Below are positions 1 to 9,397 of a stretch of 64,000 nucleotides of DNA, piece after piece. Each line of letters opens with the position of its first letter. Position 1 is the stretch's first letter. The DNA lies in NCBI GenBank assembly GCA_024223715.1, contig JAAEOA010000226.1, positions 1 through 64,000 on the forward strand, given 5' to 3'. The DNA comes from a bacterium (GTDB lineage: Bacteria; Krumholzibacteriota; Krumholzibacteriia; LZORAL124-64-63). Below the pieces are notes generated by a model. It was not told the origin of the DNA. It searched no databases and worked only from the letters and a program-made list of their open reading frames with translations. The translations under genes were made by a program, and so were the position numbers.

Positions 1-1498
1 GACCATCGTAATGGGTTGCTTCTCCAACAGGTTGGGCCCAGAGCAAACGGCGTTCGCCTTCAGCTCCGACTTCAAATTCATATTCGATTTCCGCCAATGG
101 GTTGTGAAGAAAAAGTAGAGATTTGCCATCGGGGCTCCAGACCGGCCGGGCTTCGTCACCCATGTCATCGGTCAAACGAATAAGTTTGTTATCATCTTTG
201 AGTTCCACAATGTACAAATCGGTGCGGCCGAGGCGAGTCCCTGCCAACGCAATTTTACTGCCGTCAGGAGAAAAAACAGGAGCATTGGCAACATCCAGGC
301 CCAGTTCAATTGAACGGGTAACTTTGCCATCATTTATATCGATGGTGTGCAGAGTTTCCACATTTCCGCTCTTGGCAACCAAAGCAATTTCTGAACCATC
401 GGGAGAGAAGGAAATACCCGAGCGAAAACTGTGAAACGATTCAAATTTATTGCTGCGCCTGCTTCGGCCAAGCTGACGAATCACACGACCGTCGATGGCG
501 GACATAAGCCATAAATCAATAAGTCCTTCACGGTCGGAAAAATAGACCAACTTGTCGCCCGCCGGATTCAAGGCAGGCATTTGGTTTAAGTAAGTACCTT
601 CTTTGAGATGATTGGTCAGGGGCCGGGCAATATCTGAAACATCTTCCAGGTCGCTGTAACGGGGCCAGTAACGCTTTCGCATTTCCTTGCGGTAGATGCG
701 ATTAAATTCTTCCACGGTTAATCCGTAAACGGAATGCAGAGCAGCCGAAACAGAACGGACCTGACCTATGCGCCACCAGAACTCGACTAGCTTTTTATCT
801 CCGTAACGCTCGGCCAGCAAGCGCATGGCTGCCTGTCCCTGCTTGTAAACCATAAACCCGCCCACTTGATCGAGAGGGGCCAGATAGTCGTTTATGGTGG
901 CGTCGCGGACAAACATATCCGCTTCCGGATCCCAGCCACTGCTGAACCACTCAGCAATGCCTTCGGCAAACCACAACGGAACATGGAAAAACGAAGAACC
1001 CAGCATGGTCTTGCGTTCCCCGAAGGCCATGTGGAACATGAAAGCATGAACCAGTTCGTGGCGAATAACATGAACAAAATCTTCATGAGATCCGTTGTAA
1101 GGCAAAACCACCCGGTTTCGCAGAGGTTCACTGAAACCACCGGTGCCCTCACCGATCAGGCCGTCGGAAATATTTGTTTGAGCAAAATCGTTGTGAGAAT
1201 TATAAAGAATGAATGGTACCTGCCAGGGCAAATCGCGGCCCAGACGGTCGCTGAATTCACGGTAGGCGTTTTCGGCAATGAGAGAAGCTCGAACAGCTAA
1301 TTCGTCGGCACCATCGTGATAATGAATTTGAAAATGAGGTGTATTAAGAATTTGCCAGTCAAGAGTATCCACCTGTACTTTGTTTTTTCCAAAACCCGCA
1401 GCCAAAGCTCCTTGGGCAATAATCGTTGACAGAATTACCGGAAGCAGACTTTTCAGCCAGACTGATCCTATGAAAAACTGCTGCCGTTTAATATTCAA
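1..1498 (-). CDS. Peptidase MA-like metalloprotease with TolB-type beta-propeller (3' end outside window)
   Basis: I translated this partial frame directly; it runs off the window start, leaving about 499 N-terminal codons. A hydrophobic stretch after the first residues (LLPVILSTIIAQGALA) looks like a signal peptide, so the protein should be exported. HELVH at residues 147-151 is a gluzincin-type zinc motif, and EGIAEW (E179) about 28 residues later fits the third ligand of peptidase MA-like families. Behind this domain come PD40/TolB-like blades with repeated SPDG motifs (FSPDGSEIAL, FSPDGSKIAL, WSPDGKSLLF). No ATG fits; a TTG overlapping the tamB stop codon is the likely start, but it has no clear Shine-Dalgarno, so the start is uncertain. 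The overlap implies translational coupling to tamB. A periplasmic protease or scaffold acting with the TAM complex is inference. Domain assignment is fairly sure; substrate is unknown. Confidence 0.8.
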   Translation of the reverse strand, partial: MNIKRQQFFIGSVWLKSLLPVILSTIIAQGALAAGFGKNKVQVDTLDWQILNTPHFQIHYHDGADELAVRASLIAENAYREFSDRLGRDLPWQVPFILYNSHNDFAQTNISDGLIGEGTGGFSEPLRNRVVLPYNGSHEDFVHVIRHELVHAFMFHMAFGERKTMLGSSFFHVPLWFAEGIAEWFSSGWDPEADMFVRDATINDYLAPLDQVGGFMVYKQGQAAMRLLAERYGDKKLVEFWWRIGQVRSVSAALHSVYGLTVEEFNRIYRKEMRKRYWPRYSDLEDVSDIARPLTNHLKEGTYLNQMPALNPAGDKLVYFSDREGLIDLWLMSAIDGRVIRQLGRSRRSNKFESFHSFRSGISFSPDGSEIALVAKSGNVETLHTIDINDGKVTRSIELGLDVANAPVFSPDGSKIALAGTRLGRTDLYIVELKDDNKLIRLTDDMGDEARPVWSPDGKSLLFLHNPLAEIEYEFEVGAEGERRLLWAQPVGEATHYDG

Positions 1499-4400
1499 AT
1501 CGATACTTCAAGTCGAGGTTGTAAGTGGGCTGGCCCTGGTTTTCATCGATGCGCCGCCGCACTTCAGATTGCAGCAAAAGGTGATCGTTGATTTGGTACT
1601 CCACCATAAAGTCGCGGTCATCCTGGCGAATGCCCTGAGCGTATTTTAAATACAGGTCGGACCCTATGTATTTCCCCACCCCAATAAGAGGGTCGAGTCC
1701 GCTTTCCCCTGTGTCGCGTTCACGCTGAATCTGATCAATTTCAAAAGTATCGAAGACGTCCAGTTCACGGGCAATTTCCCTTTCCAGGACGTTGAACCCA
1801 GCGGAGATGGAAGTATTTGCAAGGCGGGTGCCATCACCTTCGGGTGTGGCTTCTGGTTCAAGGCCCATTAACATGCGCTGAATGGCCTCCCGGCTGTATC
1901 CTCTTTCCGAAGAAAAGGTGATTTCAGGCTTGGTTATGGTTCCTGTCACATGCACACCAATGTGTTCGATGACACTGTTGCTGCTGTATTCACTTCGCAG
2001 GCGGTAGCGAGTTTCCGCGTCCACATCCATTCGTGGATCAAACCCTAATTCGTTGCTGAAATCAAGGCGCCCCCGCTTCACATTGAAGCTATTATTAAAG
2101 ACAACCAGGCGTCCTGAATTTACATCCAAAGTGCCTCGCAAATAGAGGCCGCTTTCATGCCTGACCAGGTCCATATCTCCACCAAGAAACAGTTCCATTT
2201 CCCGGTTCAAAATTCGTACTGTTCTGGGATCGGCATGGAGTTTCAAATCACTGAGCCAATCGGGTGCCACGGTGGGAAGCAAAGGATCGACAGCATCTTT
2301 TTTCTCTTTAAAATCTCCTGTGAAGCGAGCTTTTTTAACTTCCAGGTTTCCACTGAACTTAGGAACCAGCAAGCTGTCCGGTCCCACAAATTCACTGCTG
2401 AGATGACAGTTACGTCCACTGACCACAGCTCTAATATCGGGAATGGAGGCCACCAGAAAACGGTCCAAATCCAGCAGAACATTAAACGATTCCAGAAAGA
2501 GACCGCGGAATTTCACATTGCCCTGGCCGCTGAACTCTCCCTTTAAACCTTCCCGACCCTGAATATCTTCAAGAATCAGCTGGTCACCGCTGAATGTTCC
2601 TTTGATTGAAGTGTGGGAATAGATTTCCTCCTGCTTGGGCAGGACAAAACCGGCATCTTCAATAAGAACATGGCCCTGATAAAAAGGATGATCCAGGGGA
2701 CCACTGACAACCACCGATGCAGATCCTGTTCCGCTGCTTTGAATGAAGCCATTGGTGGCTCGACTCAAAGGCTCAAGATCGGTTCCCGGAGGAATATCCA
2801 TTTGCATATAGAACGGGCCATCAAGAGGGGCCACAGGTTCGCTGTAAAAATTCAAATCCATGGGGATTTCGATTCGACCGGTCAAAGCAAAGCTATCTTT
2901 GTGACCCTTTAAATCGGCCAGAACCAACTCTGTGGCATCGCCCCAGACTTCGGCACTGATTTCATCGAAGTGCAACCAGTGAATGTGGAAAGGGCCGCTT
3001 CGCATGCGACCCACCATTTCCGGATCGTCAGTGCTACCACCGACGTACAGTTCACCGGAGAATTCCCCCTCAATCCGGTCAAGAGCCGGAATTTGAAACT
3101 GTTCCAGAAAGAGCCAATTGCCATCATGAATGGTCAAATCAATATCAAGTTCTGCGCCGGGCCAGAAATCGGCAATACCTGCACCAGGATGTTCGACAGA
3201 ACCCACCAGATCCAGATGTCCGTACTCACTGGCCAGTGTGAATTTTTTAAAATTTAGAAAACCACCCTGCAAGGTTGCGTCTACGTCAAGAGTATCCACC
3301 CGGGAAAGAGCAAAGTCCGCATCCAGCAATTGCCCGTCGAAAGCAATAATCGGATCGTCTGATGGACCTTCGGCCTTCGTATCTGCGGTCAACCGGCCAA
3401 CCAAAGGGGCTTCAGTCTGAACAAAGGGATTAATAAGCCCAAGGTCGAAGTCTTCCAGTTTCAAATCGCCCGAAACTTCTTCACCATCTTTGAAGTAACC
3501 ACGACATTGCACCCGGCCCTGATCAGATGAAAATTCAAGTCCGGGAAGTTGAAAGAAACCGGGCCCCAGTGAAAATTCAATTCCTTCATCAAGGGACCAG
3601 TGCGTGCCTTCCAAATCCACAGCGAACTGACTAACATTAAAATGCTGCAAGGTGTCGGAAAATGAAGAGTTGAAGGCCAAAGCAACGTTGGTATCGCCCA
3701 GCTCTGAGCTGAAAGAATCAACCCGTGCCCCCACTTCGGAAACCGAACCCCTGGCAAAATAATTACCCAGAGGGACCCCACCAATAGCAAGTCCCTTACC
3801 CTCAATTCCTGTTTCAATTTTCGGTTTTCCCAAAGCATCGTCCACAATCAAATCAATTTCTGCATACCGGGCCTTGAGTTCAGAGAGTTGAAAATCGTAA
3901 ATCCCGAGCCAGCCATTAAAATTTAAATTGTCCAAAGGTCCGTTAACATCACCCCGGCCATACAGTCGTCCCTGCACTGTGGGCCATTGCCATTGTTCCG
4001 GCAGGGTGCTTATGTTCTCGGAGCCAAAACTAAGTTGTCCGGTAAAAACTTCCAGAGTATCCGTACGCCCTTCCAGCAGGGCATGAAGGTCATTGTAAAA
4101 CAATTCCACTTGATTAAAATCCAGAGAATTTTCATGAGCCACCACATCAACATAACAAGTATCGAAGGGGACAATTTCAATTTGGCCGTCATTGAGAACG
4201 CCACTGACCCGGGTCCACATGGGCATGTCAGTATGTTCAATACGCAAACGACCATGACCCTTGGTAACTGGCAAATCCTCTTCCCCTGGTATCAATCCTT
4301 TGGCCATGTCGACATTGGCCACATCGCCTTCAAGCAAAAACTTTACACTTTCCTTACTGGAAATGTCAAAATGACCAGTACCAACAAACGTGGCTTCATT

Positions 4401-5339
4401 GATGGTACCATCCATATTGGTGATCCGGACTTCGTTCCCGGCGATCACCGCACGGCCATGCAAATCGCGAAGTTCATACCCTTCAAGCTCACCATTAAAA
4501 AGCCCCTCGTAAACAATTCCGTCGTCGGCACTAACGAAGGTTGCGTTCAGATTTCCTGCGGCTTTAAAACCGATGGTCATGTCAATCAAGTCTTCGACTT
4601 CGGCAACACTCACGTTCATTGCCTGAACCTCAATGTCCAGGGTTTCGTCCCACAGACGACTTCCTGAGGCTCTTACCGGATTCCCGTTGAGAAGCCCATA
4701 AACAGGCATGGCCGAAACTTGGTGGGCATCCACCACCATGACTCCACGTAAATCTTCCAAGACACTTCGATGACTGTCCCAGACCACATCAACGCCGTGC
4801 AGAGCCATCTCCACACCTTCGTCGAAACGGGCACTGCCCTTAAAATCCATACGGCTGATTTTTTCAATCAGCTTTCCATCGGCTTTACTGAATTCGAGGT
4901 ACGCCGAGGTAATATTCAGATGCTCTATTTCCAGTCGGGGAAAAACCACCGGATCATTGGAATCGATAGAATCGGCACCAGCCCGGGAGAACACTTCTGG
5001 GTTGCGCACATCAACACGACGAACCAAAGGCACTACATCGAGCACTTCCTGCAGGTAAAAATCGACTTTAACGGTGTCAGCGGCAATGAGGGTAATGCCA
5101 CCGGACTGGCTGGGCAGAGTCAAAGAAACACCGTATAAATCCATACCCTCAAAAATCCGGATTTCAAAGTCCTGAACACTAAGGCCGCCTTCTTCAATAC
5201 CCAGCAAGTGCTTACCAACAAGTCCCGCCAAATGCGGGGCCATCACCTGAGGGTTGAACCCCACCCAAACCATCAGCCCAATGATGACCGACCAGGCCAC
5301 CACCAGGGGTAAGTTTGCTGGTTTGATCCATCGTTTCAA
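1488..5339 (-). CDS. tamB: Translocation and assembly module inner-membrane component TamB (DUF490)
   Basis: A 1283-residue protein with one N-terminal membrane anchor (about residues 10-30) followed by a very long beta-rich periplasmic region and a C-terminal DUF490/TamB domain (about residue 900 onward). This matches the AsmA/TamB-like family, whose members form a hydrophobic groove across the periplasm and are implicated in outer-membrane protein insertion and phospholipid transport. The C-terminal part carries the typical repeated GxLxV/SGRL pattern and ends KYRFEY. The start ATG overlaps the stop of the upstream Omp85 gene (ATGA), a classic tamA-tamB arrangement. Length is close to E. 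coli TamB (1259). The family is recognised from domain layout and operon context; the exact cargo is unknown. Confidence 0.9.
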   Translation of the reverse strand: MKRWIKPANLPLVVAWSVIIGLMVWVGFNPQVMAPHLAGLVGKHLLGIEEGGLSVQDFEIRIFEGMDLYGVSLTLPSQSGGITLIAADTVKVDFYLQEVLDVVPLVRRVDVRNPEVFSRAGADSIDSNDPVVFPRLEIEHLNITSAYLEFSKADGKLIEKISRMDFKGSARFDEGVEMALHGVDVVWDSHRSVLEDLRGVMVVDAHQVSAMPVYGLLNGNPVRASGSRLWDETLDIEVQAMNVSVAEVEDLIDMTIGFKAAGNLNATFVSADDGIVYEGLFNGELEGYELRDLHGRAVIAGNEVRITNMDGTINEATFVGTGHFDISSKESVKFLLEGDVANVDMAKGLIPGEEDLPVTKGHGRLRIEHTDMPMWTRVSGVLNDGQIEIVPFDTCYVDVVAHENSLDFNQVELFYNDLHALLEGRTDTLEVFTGQLSFGSENISTLPEQWQWPTVQGRLYGRGDVNGPLDNLNFNGWLGIYDFQLSELKARYAEIDLIVDDALGKPKIETGIEGKGLAIGGVPLGNYFARGSVSEVGARVDSFSSELGDTNVALAFNSSFSDTLQHFNVSQFAVDLEGTHWSLDEGIEFSLGPGFFQLPGLEFSSDQGRVQCRGYFKDGEEVSGDLKLEDFDLGLINPFVQTEAPLVGRLTADTKAEGPSDDPIIAFDGQLLDADFALSRVDTLDVDATLQGGFLNFKKFTLASEYGHLDLVGSVEHPGAGIADFWPGAELDIDLTIHDGNWLFLEQFQIPALDRIEGEFSGELYVGGSTDDPEMVGRMRSGPFHIHWLHFDEISAEVWGDATELVLADLKGHKDSFALTGRIEIPMDLNFYSEPVAPLDGPFYMQMDIPPGTDLEPLSRATNGFIQSSGTGSASVVVSGPLDHPFYQGHVLIEDAGFVLPKQEEIYSHTSIKGTFSGDQLILEDIQGREGLKGEFSGQGNVKFRGLFLESFNVLLDLDRFLVASIPDIRAVVSGRNCHLSSEFVGPDSLLVPKFSGNLEVKKARFTGDFKEKKDAVDPLLPTVAPDWLSDLKLHADPRTVRILNREMELFLGGDMDLVRHESGLYLRGTLDVNSGRLVVFNNSFNVKRGRLDFSNELGFDPRMDVDAETRYRLRSEYSSNSVIEHIGVHVTGTITKPEITFSSERGYSREAIQRMLMGLEPEATPEGDGTRLANTSISAGFNVLEREIARELDVFDTFEIDQIQRERDTGESGLDPLIGVGKYIGSDLYLKYAQGIRQDDRDFMVEYQINDHLLLQSEVRRRIDENQGQPTYNLDLKYRFEY

Positions 5340-7441
5340 AACGGGTACCCCAGGGAAAAATGCCAGACCACATTCGGGTCTTTGTAATCTTTATCCAGGC
5401 CGAGATAACGCACACGTTTGAGGGGAAATCCCACATCGGCGCGTACCGGACCAAAAGGTGTGTCCAAACGAATGCCGGTTCCATAACTGTAACGGTAATC
5501 CCAGACTTTCGTCGAGTTCGGATCCTGCGGGTCACCCGGAATGCTTTGCAGGCGGAAACCAGTCATGCGAACATCATTGAGGGATTCCCAAACGTTCCCT
5601 CCTTCAAAAAAGAGAACACTGGCAAAGTTCCAGCGATCAAGCACGGGCAGGGGGAAACGCCACTCTATGTTTGTCAGCATGAGGTAGTTCCCACCACGAG
5701 CGGGATTGTCCGGAAGAAGCACATCGGACCCGTAATTCAACTCATCCAGTTCATCCTGATCCGAAACCTGCGGCCCCAGGGTGTTGTGCCCATAACCACG
5801 GACCGAAGAAGCACCGCCAGCGAAGAACCGGTCATCGTAAGGAACACCATCGGGACCAAGACCTTTGCTTCCTCCGAAAGGAGTCGCAGCCCCCACCATG
5901 AAACGCAAAGCCAGCACTCCTCCCAAAGGAACGGCATGATAATTCTGCCACGATGCCGACCCTTTAATGAAACTGTAGTCGCCACCCATGGGGCCACCGG
6001 CAAACTTAATAGTTCCAATGGTATACATTCCCCTGCTGGGACGAAAGAGGTCGTCACGATGATCAATGTATGTTGACCAGTTAAATGACCGAGTCTGAGT
6101 CAGGCCCACATCCAATTCATTAAAACGAACCTTCAGGCTGTCTGGAGCATATGGATGAATACTGGAGTTGGTAATTTTCAAACCCAGATAAGCACTGTTG
6201 GTAACCCGCCGACTGGCCTTCCAGGTGGTACCTATGTTAAAACCATGAATAGACTGGTTGATGGCCGACTCACCACGGGTTTCCCTTTTGAGGTAGACTT
6301 CCGTATCGAGACTGTAGCGACTGTCTCTTATGCGAGGGTTAACGTAGGCAACATCTGCACGATAGTTGATCTGACCCTGGTCAAAATTGATGGAATTGCC
6401 CACCACATCTTCGACATTCCATGAACCGCGCCCCCGCAATTCGATGCGCCGGCCCGTGCCCCAAAGATTGTTATGCCCCCAAGCAGCCAGAAGACGGATT
6501 CGCTCCAGACTTCCCACGCCAACGCCCAGTTCATAATAAGCCGGTTTGCGCTCCATTACTGAAACTTCCAGGTCAGCCAGGCCCTCGGCTGTATCCACAT
6601 GGGCCGGTAAAATCTCCACATCACGGAAAAGGGAAGTCACCAGAAGCTGGTGACGGGAATTTTCCACCTGGTTCCAGCGAAGAGGGTCGCCTTCCTTGAT
6701 GAGCATTTCCCGATGCAACAAACGATCCCGGGTTTCCAGATTCCCGGTAAAAAACAAATCGCGAACAAAATAGGGGCGGCCAAGGTCAATATCGTATTTT
6801 AGATCGGCCACAAATCCGGTGCTGTCAGAATTGTCAAAAATGCTCATGGAAAGTCTGACCTTGGCATCGAGGTAGGTTTTGTCCCGAAAAAGCCCGCGCA
6901 GGGCGTAAATATCACCACCGAAAGAATTCAAACTGGCAGGACAAGGTTCACCCTCCAAAAGGTTCATCCTTTCCCGCAGTACTTTCTCAGTGAAAGAACC
7001 AGTATTGCTGAATTCCACCAAGCGAATCATTGTCCGCAGCCCCTCCACCACAGAAATGTGAAGAACATCTCCTTTATCGGAAACTGTGGAGATGCTATCC
7101 AAATGAACCTGGGAATGATGGAACCCACGAGTCAAATAGTAGTTTCTAATGAGCGATAATTGTGTGTCCATCAGGTGGGGGCTGTATCTGGGAATATTAA
7201 GGGGGCGGGTCCAGGATCTTTCCTCAATGCGTAACACATTTTTCAGGTCATCATCGCTAAAAGTTTCATTGCCCTTAATGTCAATACGGGCCAGGCGAAC
7301 GGTAGCCAATCCGAAATCAAGTTCTTCATCGGCCAAAGAAGGTATTACAAAAATGCCCATCAGAAGAACCCACAGCAAAACCAAAAGGGCCCAGGGCCCC
7401 AGTGGTTTGTTATGTTTGTTCAGCCCTGCCTTGACCATCAT
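5336..7441 (-). CDS. tamA: Omp85-family outer membrane assembly protein (TamA/BamA-like)
   Basis: An outer-membrane Omp85 protein of about 701 residues. The signal peptide runs to about residue 37 (cleavage near PSLA). Several POTRA repeats follow (about 45-330; the first contains GNETFSDDDL), then a 16-strand-type surface-antigen barrel (about 340-701) with the VRGYG motif and a C-terminal phenylalanine (LGYPF), the usual BAM recognition end. I prefer the ATG at 7441, which has AAGG eight bases upstream and puts the signal peptide at the N-terminus; a GTG at 7489 would add 16 residues. The gene is directly followed by tamB, so TamA is the likelier name, but many bacteria outside Proteobacteria pair tamB with a BamA-like protein and the two cannot be separated by eye. 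Confidence 0.88.
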   Translation of the reverse strand: MMVKAGLNKHNKPLGPWALLVLLWVLLMGIFVIPSLADEELDFGLATVRLARIDIKGNETFSDDDLKNVLRIEERSWTRPLNIPRYSPHLMDTQLSLIRNYYLTRGFHHSQVHLDSISTVSDKGDVLHISVVEGLRTMIRLVEFSNTGSFTEKVLRERMNLLEGEPCPASLNSFGGDIYALRGLFRDKTYLDAKVRLSMSIFDNSDSTGFVADLKYDIDLGRPYFVRDLFFTGNLETRDRLLHREMLIKEGDPLRWNQVENSRHQLLVTSLFRDVEILPAHVDTAEGLADLEVSVMERKPAYYELGVGVGSLERIRLLAAWGHNNLWGTGRRIELRGRGSWNVEDVVGNSINFDQGQINYRADVAYVNPRIRDSRYSLDTEVYLKRETRGESAINQSIHGFNIGTTWKASRRVTNSAYLGLKITNSSIHPYAPDSLKVRFNELDVGLTQTRSFNWSTYIDHRDDLFRPSRGMYTIGTIKFAGGPMGGDYSFIKGSASWQNYHAVPLGGVLALRFMVGAATPFGGSKGLGPDGVPYDDRFFAGGASSVRGYGHNTLGPQVSDQDELDELNYGSDVLLPDNPARGGNYLMLTNIEWRFPLPVLDRWNFASVLFFEGGNVWESLNDVRMTGFRLQSIPGDPQDPNSTKVWDYRYSYGTGIRLDTPFGPVRADVGFPLKRVRYLGLDKDYKDPNVVWHFSLGYPF

Positions 7442-7533
7442 TTTCAACACCTTAGGCACCTCATCAGGAAAAAACCATGACAAGAGCACCTCTTCATTGT
7501 TTATTCCATAAAATCAGACTTTAGGAGATCCCC

Positions 7534-7977
7534 ATGCCATTGCCCAAAACACAAAGACTCAACTGTATTGCCAGCACCTTTGTACTTACCGTACTTCTGA
7601 GCCTGATGCTGGTGACAGGCTGCACACGCGAATCCGAAGAGCTTACGCTTGCCGACCTGAGTGAAGGCGAACATTTGTACCTCCAGAGAATTGTCACTCT
7701 CGAACGTGCCAAAGCCATTGCTCTGGTTGATCGCCAACGGGGCCACGTGGTTCTGGACAGTCTTAAAGCCGCCTGGGGCGATAGCATTCAGATTAAAACA
7801 GCCGCTATGGCTCCAGCTGAACCCACCCGGTCTGAAGCCGTGCACGACCTCCTTCGGCGTATCCTCATTGCTGAAAACGACTCTTTGAAGCTGGCTCCGG
7901 TAACTCGCAGGCTCTTGGCTCCAATGTCAGAGGAAGCACCGGAAAAAGTGGCTTCCCCCGATAGCAGTGAGTCTTAG
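7534..7977 (+). CDS. Small predicted lipoprotein of unknown function
   Basis: A 147-residue protein with a lipoprotein signal peptide: hydrophobic core, then LMLVTGC with the lipidation cysteine at residue 30. The mature part is short, charged and probably helical, with no motif I recognise, and the C-terminus is Pro/Ser/Glu-rich. AGGAG lies eight bases before the ATG. It is divergent from tamA (the gap is under 100 bases) and convergent with rseP; its TAG stop overlaps the rseP TAA stop by two bases. Position between outer-membrane assembly and site-2 protease genes suggests an envelope role, but that is only context. The opposite-strand frame here lacks any recognisable feature, so I take this strand as the real one. 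Confidence 0.72.
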   Translation: MPLPKTQRLNCIASTFVLTVLLSLMLVTGCTRESEELTLADLSEGEHLYLQRIVTLERAKAIALVDRQRGHVVLDSLKAAWGDSIQIKTAAMAPAEPTRSEAVHDLLRRILIAENDSLKLAPVTRRLLAPMSEEAPEKVASPDSSES

Positions 7978-9383
7978 TGACCACTCACTTTCCAGATATC
8001 CCAAACAAAAACAAACACCATAAACAATAGCAGCACGATCAGCCCAATTTGGGTAGCGATGGCCTGCCAGCGTTCAGGCACCGGCTTGCCTCCACGCAGC
8101 ACCTCAAAAATGAGGAACAAAACGTGCCCGCCATCCAGCACCGGAATGGGCAATAAATTCAGCAAAAATAGATTCACCGAAAAGAAGGCTGCAAAAAACA
8201 GGAAGCGGGAGAAGCTCCAACGAAGCATTTCTCCGGCAACCTGGCCAATACGCACCGGTCCACCCACTGAATCAAGGCCTGGCTTTTTGCGAAGCATGTC
8301 AGCAGTGCGACTAATAATGTTCATGGTATTGGAGAAACCAATCTGGCTGGCTTGCCAGAGGTTTACCTTATCATATTCATAGTATGGCTCAATGGAAATG
8401 CGTCCCTCGGAAACACCGGGTTCAATTTCCTTCAACTGAGGCACCACACTGCCGCTCATGGGAGTACCATTACGCGACCAGGTTATTGCAACTTCACGAT
8501 CGGCAGCCACTTTGATGAGGCGTGCAATATCACCAAAAGTAGTGACCTTTTGCCCATCGACCGTTTCGATGATGTCGCCTTCTTCCAGGCCCAGTTCCGA
8601 AGCTTTTCCCCAGCGTTGAACCAAGCCCACCTGAGTGGTTTGGGGTTCCAGTCCGGAAAGCAGGTAACCATCATTTTCCAAAGACAAAACCGGAACATTC
8701 AGAGTTACGGTTTGGGTCCCCCGCTCCAGAACGATGGACAGTCCGGAATGATCAGAGTCTTTATCTGTTTCAGCCACCGAAAGGGGCATCGTTGATGACC
8801 ATACCTCGTTCCAGCTGGATATTTCCTGACCATCGACTTCCAGAATGCGGTCGCCGGATTCCAAACCATTGACCGCGGCAACCGATTCTTCCGGCACCAG
8901 ACCAATAGTGGTGCAGGGAATAAATGGCAACCCCACCACAAAGACCACCGAAGCGGTCAGAAGAATGGCAAATACGAGGTTGAAAATGGGTCCGGCCAAG
9001 AAAACCAGGCCTCTTTGCCAGGCCGGGCGATTAAAGAAGTGCCGCTCTGGTGGTATGTCATCATCCAGGCCGGCGGCTTCCATATTACCCGCTTCAGTAC
9101 CCATGGGATATTTACGTTCTTCCCAGGTACCGGTATCCTGAATTTCTTCCATCAGACCTTCGCCAGCCATTTTCACATAACCACCAAAAGGAATAGCCGA
9201 AATTACGTATTCGGTCTCTCCCCAGCGTTTGCGAAGTAATTTAGGCCCAATACCAATGGAAAACGTCTTCACATAAACTCCGAAGAGTTTGCAAAAGAGA
9301 AAGTGTCCCAGCTCGTGCACTACGACCACCAGAACCAGAGTGAGCATAAAAGCCAAAATGCCCATTATCCAAATGTTGATCAA
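7974..9383 (-). CDS. rseP: Site-2 zinc metalloprotease RseP
   Basis: An intramembrane protease of 469 residues that cleaves membrane-bound regulators such as anti-sigma factors and clears signal-peptide remnants. HELGH (residues 23-27) in the first membrane helix supplies two zinc ligands and the catalytic glutamate; the third ligand is in LPIPVLDGGH (LDG at 416). Two PDZ-type regions lie between (about 165-330), as in the E. coli protein (450 residues). At least three further membrane segments are visible. It follows dxr by 14 bases in the order uppS-cdsA-dxr-rseP, which is widespread in Gram-negative bacteria. No RseA-like substrate is encoded in the window. Confidence 0.95.
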   Translation of the reverse strand: MINIWIMGILAFMLTLVLVVVVHELGHFLFCKLFGVYVKTFSIGIGPKLLRKRWGETEYVISAIPFGGYVKMAGEGLMEEIQDTGTWEERKYPMGTEAGNMEAAGLDDDIPPERHFFNRPAWQRGLVFLAGPIFNLVFAILLTASVVFVVGLPFIPCTTIGLVPEESVAAVNGLESGDRILEVDGQEISSWNEVWSSTMPLSVAETDKDSDHSGLSIVLERGTQTVTLNVPVLSLENDGYLLSGLEPQTTQVGLVQRWGKASELGLEEGDIIETVDGQKVTTFGDIARLIKVAADREVAITWSRNGTPMSGSVVPQLKEIEPGVSEGRISIEPYYEYDKVNLWQASQIGFSNTMNIISRTADMLRKKPGLDSVGGPVRIGQVAGEMLRWSFSRFLFFAAFFSVNLFLLNLLPIPVLDGGHVLFLIFEVLRGGKPVPERWQAIATQIGLIVLLLFMVFVFVWDIWKVSGH

Positions 9384-9397
9384 TTCAAACCCCTCAG

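Noticed and set aside
3987-4667. A 226-codon plus-strand frame inside tamB
   Set aside because: It is antisense to well-conserved tamB sequence, has no domain or ribosome binding site, and reflects codon bias.
7501-7845. A 114-codon minus-strand frame opposite the small lipoprotein
   Set aside because: The plus strand has a ribosome binding site, a signal peptide and a perfect lipobox; the minus frame has none of these.
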